Source of the DNA: Breviolum minutum Mf 1.05b.01
Taxonomy: Eukaryota > Sar > Dinophyceae > Suessiales > Symbiodiniaceae
Length of the DNA: 64,000 bases
Assembly: GCA_000507305.1 (NCBI GenBank)
Contig: DF239399.1
Coordinates: 124,001 to 188,000, forward strand
Direction: 5' to 3'
Part shown: in pieces, positions 38,937 to 47,279 of the stretch
How the letters are laid out: each line of letters begins with the position of its first letter
Position numbering within the stretch: position 1 is the first letter of the stretch
Notes under the pieces: model-generated
What the model was told of the DNA's origin: nothing
The model's database searches: none
The model's input: the letters and a program-made list of their open reading frames with translations, nothing else
Program-made: the position numbers and the translations under genes

Positions 38937-39025
38937 CACTCTGGTAAACTAACATAGCAGTGGAAAAGTGGTATTTCCTATTGAAAATGGTGATTTTCCA
39001 TTGCCATGTTAGTTTACCAGAGAGG
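38937..39025 (+). mobile_element. family F element, nested
   Basis: CACTCTGGTAAACTAACATA to ATGTTAGTTTACCAGAG, near-perfect. Confidence 0.85.
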
Positions 39026-39092
39026 ATTTACCTACATGAAAACCATAAACATCAACCAAATGTAGGTAAATATACCATACGTGGATGGTAAG
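39026..39092 (+). mobile_element. family G element, nested
   Basis: ATTTACCTACATGAAAACC to GTAGGTAAATATACCATACG. Confidence 0.6.
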
Positions 39093-39300
39093 GGATGGTT
39101 AGTAAGTGAGGTATAGCCTCAAGATACCACATTTATAAGTGGGTGAAATATTATATCCCATTTACTAACCATTTACTAACTTTCTGTGACATCCAAAGTT
39201 GGGCCTTGGGCTGTCGGTGGATCTGTTGATTGGATTTGTTGCCTAACATCATTTACCTACAGATGATTGGCCACATGGAATGTTGAGTTTATATGACCAT

Positions 39301-39375
39301 ACGTGGTGGTTTAAACATGTTTTCTATGTTCACCCCTGCTTGAGGAGATGAGCCCGGTTTGACTACTATATATTT
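39301..39375 (+). repeat. family A degraded copy
   Basis: CGTGGTGGTTTAAACATG and TTTGACTACTATATATTT. Confidence 0.45.
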
Positions 39376-39534
39376 TTGTTAAACAAAAGCTCTTCCAGAA
39401 GAAGGCTTTTTGATTCATATCCCCAGAAATCTCAAAAATGTTTGTTGGAACAAGAGATCTGAAAACATCTGGAAAAGGGTTTGAGAAGTATCAAAAGAAT
39501 GCTGTGGTTTCGACGTTGTCTTGCGCTTCTTTAA

Positions 39535-39616
39535 GGTGTTTGTTCAGTTTCTACCATGGTAAATCACCATCAAACCACGATTTGGGGAATGTTTTCATTT
39601 GTTCCAAACACCTTAA
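39535..39616 (+). mobile_element. family M element
   Basis: TTTCTACCATGGTAAATCAC, CATCAAACCACGATTTGGGG; right end ACACCTTAAG. Confidence 0.6.
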
Positions 39617-39728
39617 GCCCTAGGGATCCAATCACCTTCTGAGAATGCTAATGGAACCTAAAGACTATGCGTTTTGGAGGTGATTGAACGTCCTAATCAT
39701 TTTCTGAGAATATGACGATTGATGCCTA
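39617..39728 (+). mobile_element. family Q element
   Basis: CCCTAGGGATCCAATCACCT to TGACGATTGATGCCTAGGG. Confidence 0.65.
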
Positions 39729-39860
39729 GGGAAGCAAATCTAAATGACAGTCGCTCCACCGCTGGAACTGTGTGGGAATGTCTCCAGCAGGTGTCGCAAA
39801 GAGCAGCCAGATGCCTTTCGCAAGGCCTTTGGGTTTTGCTGCCACAAATATATTTTGACA
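39729..39860 (+). CDS. putative exon, unknown
   Basis: REANLNDSRSTAGTVWECLQ then QVSQRAARCLSQGLWVLLPQ, between Q and B elements. Not recognised. Confidence 0.35.
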
Positions 39861-39937
39861 ATGTTGATGGACAAAAATCCTGGAACCAAGTGGGATGTAG
39901 GATGTAAACTGCAAACCTTGTAATACTGGGAGCAAAC
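39861..39937 (+). repeat. family B degraded copy
   Basis: AATGTTGATGGACAAAAATC and GCAAACCTTGTAATACTGGG. Confidence 0.45.
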
Positions 39938-40052
39938 TACTTACAGCCCCGAAAACTGGCGTGACAATGGAAAGGCTTCCATTTGAAGATGTATTTCCTG
40001 CTGCGCATTTCTATTCTCCATTGCTATGTTAGTTGTCGGGGGAGTATGAACC
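39938..40052 (+). mobile_element. family F element
   Basis: TACAGCCCCGAAAACTGGCG to TTGCTATGTTAGTTGTCGGG. Confidence 0.55.
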
Positions 40053-40168
40053 GCTTAGCAGAATTTATTTCATCAACAATATCATCAGATGAATCAGATG
40101 CAGTAAGTCAGTTGCCTGAATTCCACCCCATGTACGAGACTTCTTTTAAATCCACTACCGGAGGTTAA
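40053..40168 (+). CDS. putative terminal exon, acidic
   Basis: MNRLAEFISSTISSDESDAV then SQLPEFHPMYETSFKSTTGG and TAA, right after an F element. Ser/Asp/Glu-rich tail-like sequence; unknown. Confidence 0.4.
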
Positions 40169-40197
40169 TCCTGGTTATAGTATGTATTTTGGATTTG

Positions 40198-40300
40198 TTT
40201 AAGGTGATTGTTTACTTTGTACCATGCTAAATCACCATTAAACCACCATTTCGGACATATTTTTGGATTTTTTTTCCAACCACCAAAGAAGCAAATCTAA
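40198..40300 (+). mobile_element. family M element
   Basis: TTTAAGGTGATTGTTTACTT, ATCACCATTAAACCACC; right end CAACCACCAAAGAAGCAAATC. Confidence 0.6.
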
Positions 40301-40335
40301 GGTATAAGTCCTCAACTTGATATGGTTGAACTTCC

Positions 40336-40566
40336 ATATTTTCTTATGGCTGGGATGTCTTGTTGGTGAATAGTAGGTACCAGATACAGTAGATTGTTTC
40401 ATCCTATAAGAAGGTTGTTCATGTCCCGTAAATAGGAGGGCCAAGTTGCTCAGAGAAGGTTGGCAAGTTGGTTTCTAGATTATTTACGGGACTAACAACC
40501 TATAAACTTATCAAGGTTAGAAATTCATTTACTACCTAGTTACTAAGTCCCAGCAGGACATCCCAG
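40336..40566 (+). mobile_element. family I-like element, enlarged
   Basis: CTGGGATGTCTTGTTGGTG to CCCAGCAGGACATCCCAG with inner CCCGTAAATAGG/TTATTTACGGG arms. Confidence 0.45.
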
Positions 40567-40746
40567 TAGTAACCATTTATTATGTTCAGCCATGACTCTT
40601 AAAAAACCATGCAGTTGTTCATAGAAATTGGGTCGTGACCCCAACATGCAACCCAAGGATATCAGCAAATAGTGCCTATTGTAGGTGGGGTTACGATGGG
40701 GGTGTACAAGAAATTTTCCGTGATTGGGGGTTACAAGAAATTTACT

Positions 40747-40851
40747 ATCCCTAAGGATCCAGGTGTGTCCTAAGAAAGGGATTGGCATTGTGGAGATGGG
40801 ATTAGGACCATCAATCCTACTGGATCGGGAGGGGTCTGGATTCTTAGGGTA
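40747..40851 (+). mobile_element. family J element
   Basis: TATCCCTAAGGATCCAGGTG to TCTGGATTCTTAGGGTA. Confidence 0.65.
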
Positions 40852-40859
40852 TGTTCAGC

Positions 40860-40987
40860 TACTTGGATGTCCCAGGAAGTTAGTAAATGGTTAGTAAGTG
40901 GGTTAAAACCCCAATATACCCCACCTTATGAGTAAGTTGCAACCCATTTACGAACAAATTACTAACTTCCAACGGGACATCCAAGTA
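40860..40987 (+). mobile_element. family I element with possible empty site at 40583
   Basis: TACTTGGATGTCCCAGGAAG to CGGGACATCCAAGTA. The flanks TATGTTCAGC and TGACTCTTAAAAAA are joined without the element at 40579-40606. Confidence 0.75.
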
Positions 40988-41020
40988 TGACTCTTAAAAA
41001 AAACCCATGCATTTGTTGTG

Positions 41021-41149
41021 AGGCTTTAACTGCACCAGTTGGGCCTCGAAAAGTGCGGCCCATCGCTGGGAGCGTGAAGTTCGGAAAGTGCCTTGCCTTC
41101 GGCCCTTTCCGTGAAGTTTTGGCGTGTGGGATCACTGAGGTTTCGTAAC
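41021..41149 (+). CDS. putative terminal exon, unknown
   Basis: EALTAPVGPRKVRPIAGSVK, FGKCLAFGPFREVLACGITE, VS and TAA at 41147-41149. GC-rich, well-formed protein sequence; family unknown. Confidence 0.45.
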
Positions 41150-41280
41150 CTGTTGACCCTGGTGATTTGCTGTATGTAATCCCTGGGCTTCCACCACCAT
41201 TCAAATAATTGGTTTTTCCCCAATTTCGATGATTAAAACCCTTAGGGTTCAGCAATGGTGGTTATATTAACACCCTTTTT

Positions 41281-41408
41281 TTTTAATGGTGGTTGGAATC
41301 CCAGGGTAATTATAATTTGGGTCTGGCCCCTTCCCCGTAACAGTGACCACCAGGATTCTTACATTTTTTAGTAGGGAATCCCTATACACCTTTATTTGCC
41401 ACTGTTAC
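41281..41408 (+). mobile_element. host inverted-repeat element, left part
   Basis: TAATTATAATTTGGGTCTGG and CCCCTTCCCCGTAACAGTG are the reverse complements of 42349-42385 (GGGAAGGGGCCACACCCAAA, TTATAATGCCC). The two halves are separated by the cDNA insertion. Confidence 0.6.
41397..41408 (+). repeat. target-site duplication, left copy
   Basis: TGCCACTGTTAC, identical to 42337-42348. Confidence 0.8.
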
Positions 41409-41430
41409 TCCGTAGCCATTTTGGCTCAAG
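41409..41430 (+). other. dinoflagellate spliced-leader relict
   Basis: TCCGTAGCCATTTTGGCTC followed by AAG, all 22 bases matching the known leader (first base T allowed). AAG is followed by ATG rather than a GT donor, so this is not a spliced-leader RNA gene but the 5' end of a copied mRNA. Confidence 0.9.
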
Positions 41431-42329
41431 ATGGGACGTATGCCCAATCTTAGGAAGCAGACTTACTGCTGGCCTAAATATCCCTTGACTGATGACGTGC
41501 CTCCTGTTGCTGATGGAGACATTCACGTCGCATCTCAAGTCTATGGGGATTTGAACTGGGTGAATTCGTCACTTGAAACGTGGCAGCGAGATCTGGGTGT
41601 CGATCTCGACGATGATCTCTTTTGGAATAATGAGCGTCCACCTTTGCTCAATTCTTTTCCAAATGACAGACTATCATGTCGAGCTAGGTCGACCGTGTCT
41701 CGCCAGACTTGTGGCTACATCTGTGCAACATGGTATTGCGAGTGATGGCGCTGCTGGTTACTTTCCACTCACCTTCCGTGACGATCTCGGAATCACTGGT
41801 ACAGTTAACAAGCTGAATGGAGCAGTGCAGGAATGGGCCCTAAAAGAGGTCGATCATCTGCTACATGTTGCTGACCGCTGTACCACGATTGACGAGCTTG
41901 AAAATCGGATGAGGGATCGGCAGATGCAGTTCTCGACACGGGTTCTTACTCGTAGGGCGATAAGTGAGTCGCCAAAGATCAGATCCGTGTATGACTTCTC
42001 CTTTCCGGGAAATATCGTCTTAGCGATGTTTGAGAAATCATTCTACAGTCTGCTGCCTGATGTTCATTTTATGGAGCATCATGCAAATCCACTTCTTGCA
42101 GGGCCGGTTAGACAAGCGCAGTTTAGCTCACAAGGGCTGGTGCCGTTCTGGTTTGACATAAGCAAGATGGACAAGAACGTGCACTTTTGTGTTATAGTTA
42201 GGTCAGTCCTAACTATTCTGACATTTCCCATCATCATCAAGTTTATTTATTTATACCCACGTCAGGTTACTACGCCAAAACGGCTGAGTAACGTCACGGC
42301 ACAAACTTGTGCACTCGACCGAGAAGCGG
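41431..42329 (+). pseudogene. virus RdRp-like N-terminal half, frameshifted
   Basis: The ATG directly follows the leader. Frame 1 (41431 to about 41660) reads MGRMPNLRKQTYCWPKYPLT and VYGDLNWVNSSLETWQRDLG. Around 41640-41665 the sense continues in frame 2 with MTDYHVELGRPCLARLVATS. A motif-F-like element follows, PKIRSVYDFSFPGNIV then EKSFYSLL, resembling the K-x-R-x-V..E-x-x-F pattern of partiti/picobirna-type polymerases. Next comes VPFWFDISKMDKNVH, a D-x4-D motif-A-like site. No motif B or GDD follows; the last 140 bp look non-coding. The product would be an incomplete polymerase palm. Family assignment is inference; retroposition does not depend on it. Confidence 0.45.
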
Positions 42330-42336
42330 AAAAAAA

Positions 42337-42430
42337 TGCCACTGTTACTGGGAAGGGGCCACACCCAAATTATAATGCCCAGATATACCCAGTCCCTCTG
42401 GAAGCCAGGGAAACGACCATTTTTCAGCCG
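42337..42430 (+). mobile_element. target duplication right copy and host element right part
   Basis: TGCCACTGTTAC at 42337-42348, then GGGAAGGGGCCACACCCAAA, inverse of 41310-41336. Confidence 0.6.
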
Positions 42431-42612
42431 AATAGTCACTTGAATAGTCCCCGGTAATTCTTGATGAAAGAAATCCCTACTATAAAGCAAGAGTCTTTAT
42501 GGAAATACCATTCAAAAAATAGTTGACTTGGACTTGCAGGGCAGTTATATAGACAAACATTTCGATTCAATTTTATATAATATCAACCAATAAGAACAGT
42601 GGAACTGCAAGA
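42431..42612. other. no gene seen
   Basis: AT-rich spacer without element ends. Confidence 0.3.
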
Positions 42613-42936
42613 GTGGTTTCTGCGTTCCTGATCTTCATAAATACAGCATCCGGAAGCAATTCGGGCCTTGCTGCCACAGCAGCAGATGCAGAAGAAGAAG
42701 TGCAAGTCACTTTGTTCTCCATCATGGAACGGAGAAAAAAAGATTGCAAATGTTGTCACTTGCACTCGCCCCGCGCTCTGCGTCCTCTGCAAATCTCTGC
42801 AACTATACGGCCAGGAGGAGGATTGAAAGGAAAGGGCAGAGAATCCAACACCAGAAGCAGAGGCAGCACAACCACAGGTGCTGCAGGTAGCAGTGAAGGC
42901 ATTGGACAAACTTCCAATTTAGGTGTGAGACTTGAA
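42613..42936 (+). CDS. possible coding pieces, unknown
   Basis: Two frames look coding: AADAEEEVQVTLFSIMERRK early, and ENPTPEAEAAQPQVLQVAVK ending ALDKLPI then TAG. Minus-strand frames are also long because of GC-rich composition. Boundaries unresolved. Confidence 0.3.
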
Positions 42937-43027
42937 TGCCGCCTGATTGCTGAGTGCTTCCTCAATTTTGTCCTGGGATTGCCACATTGCAGCAAGGTGC
43001 CTGGGGACAAGATGGCAACTCGTTTGA

Positions 43028-43246
43028 ATGGACTGTGTACAACATGTACGCACCATTTTGGCAAAAGAGCCAAGCATGAACGAGGATGGCAGGGCATTGT
43101 CCGTGCTTGTTTTGCCTCCAGGAGATGGACAATGCCCTTTCTTGGCTCTTTCAATGTCTCTTTCAATGCTGCATAAGGCTGTCCATGCGTTGTGTCTTTT
43201 GTGGAAGCAGCATGTGCTGTTAGGGTCCCGGGGTTTGAAGCCTTGA
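43028..43246 (+). CDS. putative exon; weak OTU-protease-like motif
   Basis: Reads NEDGRALSVLVLPPGDGQCP then FLALSMSLSMLHKAVHALCL. PPGDGQC-x-F-x-AL is like the catalytic D-G-x-C-x-F start of OTU cysteine proteases, but the stretch is short and coincides with the palindrome at 43064-43151, so chance is likely. A minus-strand frame is also open. Confidence 0.25.
   Translation: MDCVQHVRTILAKEPSMNEDGRALSVLVLPPGDGQCPFLALSMSLSMLHKAVHALCLLWKQHVLLGSRGLKP
43064..43151. repeat. interrupted palindrome
   Basis: AAAGAGCCAAG (43064) pairs with CTTGGCTCTTT (43141) and GGGCATTGTCC (43092) with GGACAATGCCC (43127). Confidence 0.7.
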
Positions 43247-43439
43247 AATGGCGTGATTCCATATGCAACGAAAACTTGCAAGCAAAACCGGCGGGAAAGA
43301 TCCGTTGGCTTAGAGATACCGCCTCAAGCCAGGCAACCACAACGAAGCTGCTGGGTACATTCCTAGTACTCCTGTATAGTACAACCCATCATACCATACC
43401 ATCGGGAGCCAGGAAACTGCAGTATTGAATGTTTGTTTT

Positions 43440-43803
43440 TTTAATGACAAATGTATACATAAATATTTAACTCCCCAATTGGATTTTATGGCACATCTAG
43501 TTTCTATGACAAAATTCCAACCAATTCCGCCCCTGAAAATATGTTTTGGGCCCTAAGAAGGAAACGGATCAAAGGGTTTTTGCTGTAAGATTCAGGAAGG
43601 GCAATGCACCACACTGGTGGAATACCCTTAGGTTGATTCTCTTTGGGACTTGGGTGGTTTGGTCCCGGGGGTTTTGTTGGGGTTCCCCGGTTGGGTTTGT
43701 TTAGGGAACCTTAGGGAATCATGGAAAAACCAGAAGGGGAACCGGTAACCTTAGTGAATTCACGTTTTGGACGCCCCCCTCCTTGGAGAATACCAAGAGC
43801 CCC
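43440..43803 (+). other. possible short exon 43720-43803; otherwise no gene seen
   Basis: MEKPEGEPVTLVNSRFGRPP then PWRIPRAP, open into an N element. G/T-rich GGGGTTCCCCGG upstream. Confidence 0.3.
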
Positions 43804-43941
43804 GCAATAGGTGGTAGGTAGCATAAAATCACTCAATTGGCAATATATAACCTGGTATATAGGTAGTATATATTGCCAATTGCGTAGTATATATTGCCAA
43901 TTGCGTGATCATATATCGCCTGCCACCTATTACAGGAACCA
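43804..43941 (+). mobile_element. family N element
   Basis: AATAGGTGGTAGGTAGCATA to CGCCTGCCACCTATTACAGG; internal CAATTGCGTAGTATATATTG repeat. Confidence 0.65.
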
Positions 43942-44185
43942 AAAATAACTATTGATTTAAGGAATATTTCATTTTTTTTGGCAGAAACCATGCGTTGCGT
44001 TCATTCGCCCACGATTCTCCTGATTCAGTTTTTTTGAGGGAGGAAAAAACCACCCAAGCACCCCTTAAGATGACCACAATAAATAATACATATAATACAC
44101 TAAGATATCTAAGATGGCACGTAAATCCCCATGTTTCCCAGTAAATACCATCAAACTTTTGGTGGATATACCGGCCATATTAGAT
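43942..44185. other. no gene seen
   Basis: AT-rich, no coherent frame. Confidence 0.3.
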
Positions 44186-44331
44186 ACTTGGATGTTCCAA
44201 GAAGTTATAGGGTCAAAGGTGAACGGATCCAGTGGGTTGTGTAACCCTGACATATCCCATATCTAAGTAGGTGAAATAACCCATTGATCCGTTCACCATT
44301 GACCCTAACCAACCCATCCCGGGACATCTTA
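44186..44331 (+). mobile_element. family I element
   Basis: ATACTTGGATGTTCCAAGAA to CCATCCCGGGACATCTTAGA, with GTGAACGGATCC and GGATCCGTTCACC-type inner arms. Confidence 0.65.
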
Positions 44332-44334
44332 GAT

Positions 44335-44448
44335 GAAAACCACCGATACCACGTTGGCCCGCCCAGGTCGCAGCTGCATGGCCGTGGGGTCTTTGCTGAT
44401 GCCAACTACAAACGTGGTGAGATTGTGGAGTTGGGGAAACACAGCTAA
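44335..44448 (+). CDS. possible SET-domain start fragment (2)
   Basis: ENHRYHVGPPRSQLHGRGVF then ADANYKRGEIVELGKHS and TAA. L-HGRGVFA..(6)..RGEIVE matches the opening of SET lysine methyltransferase domains (GRGVFA, then GE-I-E). The rest of the domain is not contiguous; it would have to lie in further exons. It starts right after an I element and runs into an L element, so its stop may not be used. Confidence 0.4.
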   Translation, partial: ENHRYHVGPPRSQLHGRGVFADANYKRGEIVELGKHS

Positions 44449-44552
44449 ATGGATGTGTCCTAAAATGGTGGTACCCCTAAATCATCCATTTTAATAGGGT
44501 TTTCTATTATAAACCATCCATTTTGGGATACCCCTACTTTTGGAAACACCCA
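44447..44552 (-). mobile_element. family L element, reversed
   Basis: ATGGATGTGTCCTAAAATGG, CTTTTGGAAACACCC; central order inverted relative to other copies. Confidence 0.65.
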
Positions 44553-44554
44553 AA

Positions 44555-44730
44555 TGGTTGGTACATGGGTTAATTCACCTACTTATAGACGGCGTATATT
44601 GGGGTGATATAACCCACTGGTCCGTTCACCTTTGATCCAAACTTGCTGTAGTGTTACAACGTTCCAGTTTTGGGGGTATAACTGAACTCATTTATTTTCG
44701 GCCATTTATTTCGGGCCATTTTGGGATAGA
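44555..44730 (+). repeat. family I and E fragments
   Basis: CGGCGTATATTGGGGTGATA then TTTATTTTCGGCCATTTATT. Confidence 0.4.
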
Positions 44731-44778
44731 TGGATATGTTAATGTTTGGCCACCCAGTTTTTTTTGAGATATTTTTCA

Positions 44779-44874
44779 TACCCAAAGGATCCATGTATGG
44801 TATATTTACCTACATTTACCATAAAAATCAACCATTCATGTAGGTGAATATACCAGTCCCATGATGGTATGGGA
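44779..44874 (+). mobile_element. family G element
   Basis: ACCCAAAGGATCCATGTATG to CCAGTCCCATGATGG. Confidence 0.75.
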
Positions 44875-44968
44875 TATGTTAAAATTCAACCCTTCATGAA
44901 TCGGTAGATCGCCACACGCCAATGGACCTGGGATCTTTCCAGTGATACCTTGGAGGGCTTGGTAAACT

Positions 44969-45140
44969 CAAGGCGCCCAAATGCCGTGCGAGCCTCGGGG
45001 GATGGTCATCAACCCACTTGTAGAGGTTTATATACCCATTAAATCTTGGACCAACATAGATAGACCAAAAACGCATCCAAACTTCAACATAGATAGATAC
45101 CAAATCTGTAGATCCCAATCTATGTTGTTTCTGTTTCTAG
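44969..45140 (+). CDS. exon ending at an A-element donor, unknown
   Basis: MPCEPRGMVINPLVEVYIPI, KSWTNIDRPKTHPNFNIDRY, QICRSQSMLFLFL, then CTAG|GTGGTGG at 45140/45141. A minus-strand frame is also open. Family unknown; it may belong with the fragment at 44335. Confidence 0.45.
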
Positions 45141-45238
45141 GTGGTGGTTTTAGATATTTTTTATTTTCATCCCTATTGGGAGAAGATGCACCCATTTTGA
45201 CGGTCATATTTTTCAAATAGGTTGAAACCACCAACCAG
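45137..45238 (+). mobile_element. family A element, probable intron
   Basis: CTAGGTGGTGGTTTTAGATA to TTGAAACCACCAACCAG. Confidence 0.8.
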
Positions 45239-45504
45239 ATAAGGATTTCATGTTAAAGGTGGGATGAGTTTTATCCCCAACATAAGGAGTTGATCGACCC
45301 TGGCACAGCTGTTGTTTTGTTTTTTTAAGGGGTCCTTTGATTAAGTAGTCTGGTGAAATTATACCGACCTCACACGACTTCACCCCAAAATGTAGCTGAG
45401 TAAGGGAAATTCAAACATATTTCAGGGAAATCTAGGTTGGTGAAATATTATGATTTGGCCAGACGAATGATTCATTGGTGGTTTGAAGGCTCAATGTTTT
45501 AGCT
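45239..45504. other. no gene seen; dispersed repeat
   Basis: CGACCTCACACGACTTCACC and GAAATCTAGGTTGGTGAAAT (45358-45470) recur at 20044-20140. Confidence 0.4.
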
Positions 45505-45640
45505 AGTGAAAATTAGATTGCTTGAACCGAAACCAGTGAGTTTGCACCTGAACATTGATGGCTGGAGTACATGGATTCCTTTTGGGATGGCGAAGATGTT
45601 AGGTTCAGGCAAGGTTTATTCACAGGCAAGGTATGTCGAG
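45505..45640 (+). CDS. possible exon, unknown
   Basis: KPVSLHLNIDGWSTWIPFGM then AKMLGSGKVYSQARYVEV. Open and protein-like; not recognised. Confidence 0.35.
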
Positions 45641-45853
45641 GTTTTTTTACTGAAATTTCCATTCACAGACTTTGCCTGCGTCAAGGTTTTGGTCTCTGAA
45701 ATCTGCCACTGCCTTTCACTTGTTGAGGGTATGTCTAAGGGTCATTAAACTACCCAGCTTTGAGGTGAATCAAACAACTGATGCAAATCCATGGTGATAT
45801 CAAGAGATTTGTCCCTATTATACTGCATGGTTTGGGTTGGTAATATTTCATGA

Positions 45854-46027
45854 CGCAAGGTGCGCCCCTACAATCCAGTTATAATTTCGGGATATGATAT
45901 CACCCCTATATAATGGCCTGAAAAATAAATGGGTTTGCCTGGGCTTATTTCAACCTACAGGTTTCCTAGGCATTATGACTTCACCCCATGAAAATAACGA
46001 TTTCGGCTCGAAGTTTGCCCACCTTGC
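45854..46027 (+). mobile_element. family E element
   Basis: CGCAAGGTGCGCCCCTAC to AGTTTGCCCACCTTGCAG. Confidence 0.6.
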
Positions 46028-46180
46028 AGCTGCAGGGTATGTCCTTGCCTTATCTTGGATACCAATGGAGCAGACTGCATGCAGGACGATGACTAATCGC
46101 GATCTTCCGGGAGGGGTCTCATTGATACGAGTAGTGTGTTTCTTCAGAACGGGGTCTAAAATTGCTGAAGATCAACATGG
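46028..46180 (+). CDS. possible exon, unknown
   Basis: AGYVLALSWIPMEQTACRTM, TNRDLPGGVSLIRVVCFFRT, GSKIAEDQHGP following the CAG end of an E element. Confidence 0.35.
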
Positions 46181-46262
46181 ACCCCAAAAATGAAGGTTTG
46201 GAAGATGTTTTTCCTTCTCAAACACGTGATGTCCAGGTTCCATGTTAATTTTCTAGGGTGTT
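46180..46262 (+). mobile_element. D/F-like inverted-repeat element
   Basis: CCCCAAAAATGAAGGTTTGG to CCATGTTAATTTTCTAGGG; related to 52180-52250. Confidence 0.4.
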
Positions 46263-46397
46263 GTTGAAACCGAAACGGCGAAAACTTGAAACAAGAGCAA
46301 CAATCATATTCTGGAAATACGATGAAATACGCATAGAAATCAAATTTGCTTTGAATTGTAATGCAACAAAAGAACAAGATGCTGGACATCTTTTTGA

Positions 46398-46850
46398 CCT
46401 CCGCGAATTGGGCGATTTGCTTCGTTCCAGGATCATTGCTTTCAAGTCAACGAAGTGAAGCTGGACGTGGAAGGCCACATGTGTGGCACACAGATGTTGT
46501 TGCATCATGAAGTTGGGAGCACTACTTGGGAGGATCATCCCATGACTTGTAAGTGATGATATAATAACCTTGGTGATTGTAAGTCCTTTAAGTAGGGTTG
46601 AGGTAGTTATTATTGGCTTCGAAGTGATTAATAACCTTGGTGATTGTAAGTGCTAAGGTTTGATGTGGTTATAAATAGCTTGTAACCCCCCTTAACTAAC
46701 CCACTTGCTAAGTGGGGGCACATCCTCCAAGTAGACACCTCCCCAGCCAAGGATGCAATCATCATCAGGATGATTACATGTTTGTGCAAGGGACACCTAT
46801 TATCTTCACTTGCCATTATGATTGGGAGGGGGAGCAAGCAAGCCCTATAA
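46398..46850 (+). CDS. spliced gene end; intron is an H element
   Basis: Exon 46398-46548: RIGRFASFQDHCFQVNEVKL, DVEGHMCGTQMLLHHEVGST, TWEDHPMT. Donor ACTT|GTAAGTGA at 46549, inside the left arm of a family H element; acceptor CAAGTAG at 46734. Exon 46735-46850: TSPAKDAIIIRMITCLCKGH, LLSSLAIMIGRGSKQAL, stop TAA. Phase matches (1 + 2 bases form Y). Competing open frames exist on both sides (for example EIRIEIKFALNCNATKEQDA at 46315), so this is the model best supported by the splice sites. Not recognised. Confidence 0.45.
46521..46733 (+). mobile_element. family H element with internal duplication, acts as intron
   Basis: TACTTGGGAGGATCATCCCA to GCACATCCTCCAAGTA. AATAACCTTGGTGATTGTAAGT occurs twice (46563, 46630). 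Confidence 0.7.
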
Positions 46851-46949
46851 CATACATAGATCCCTATTTGTGCAACCTCAATTTGTCGAAGGTAGGGTGG
46901 AGAGCTGAATGGAGCGAATGGGGTACCAAACACAAACCGGAACCGTACC

Positions 46950-47002
46950 AGGAAGTGATTTGGAGCTACCCCTAAGTTTCGATTGGCACATCTTAGATTT
47001 GT
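46950..47002 (+). repeat. repeat shared with 29978-30040
   Basis: GTGATTTGGAGCTACCCCTA and CGATTGGCACATCTTAGATT. Confidence 0.5.
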
Positions 47003-47064
47003 TTGATTTTGGAAGCACAACGAATCTCCCTGAGTTTTTGGGTTTTTAGGGGTTTTTAGGGGCA

Positions 47065-47200
47065 GCGTTCAAAAAAAAACGTATGGGATTCCATGACATT
47101 CCATTAATTGGTTAATGACGGGATCCTTATATCGGCTTATGAAATAATCCCCATATAACTGGGTAGCAAAGAAGCAGGGTTTTGAACACTGCTTATATGG
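47065..47200 (-). mobile_element. family C element, reversed
   Basis: GGGATCCTTATATCGGCTTA and CCCCATATAACTGGGTAGCA are the reverse complement of the family core; the only reversed C copy seen. Confidence 0.6.
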
Positions 47201-47279
47201 AGAAGTATGTTACCCAAAAAGAACATCTGGTGAAACATCTCCAGGATCTCTAAGTTGATCATGTTATGATTTGTAGGAA

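Larger units (their letters stand above)
38890..39197 (+). mobile_element. family I element opened by F and G
   Basis: GGGACGGAAGTTAGGATCAA and TTAGTAAGTGAGGTATAGCC..TGTGACATCC are separated by two elements. Confidence 0.5.
41409..42336 (+). mobile_element. retroposed trans-spliced cDNA (endogenous RNA-virus-like element)
   Basis: The left boundary is a complete 22-nt dinoflagellate spliced leader (41409-41430). The right boundary is seven A residues (42330-42336). Both sides carry the 12-bp duplication TGCCACTGTTAC. This is the expected result of reverse transcription and integration of a mature, capped and polyadenylated RNA by target-primed machinery. The 928-bp insert sits near the right arm of an older inverted-repeat element. 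The ORF after the leader is described separately. Confidence 0.85.

Noticed and set aside
42756..43340. 194-codon minus-strand ORF
   Set aside because: GC-rich shadow of + strand frames; composition is poor and it spans a palindrome.
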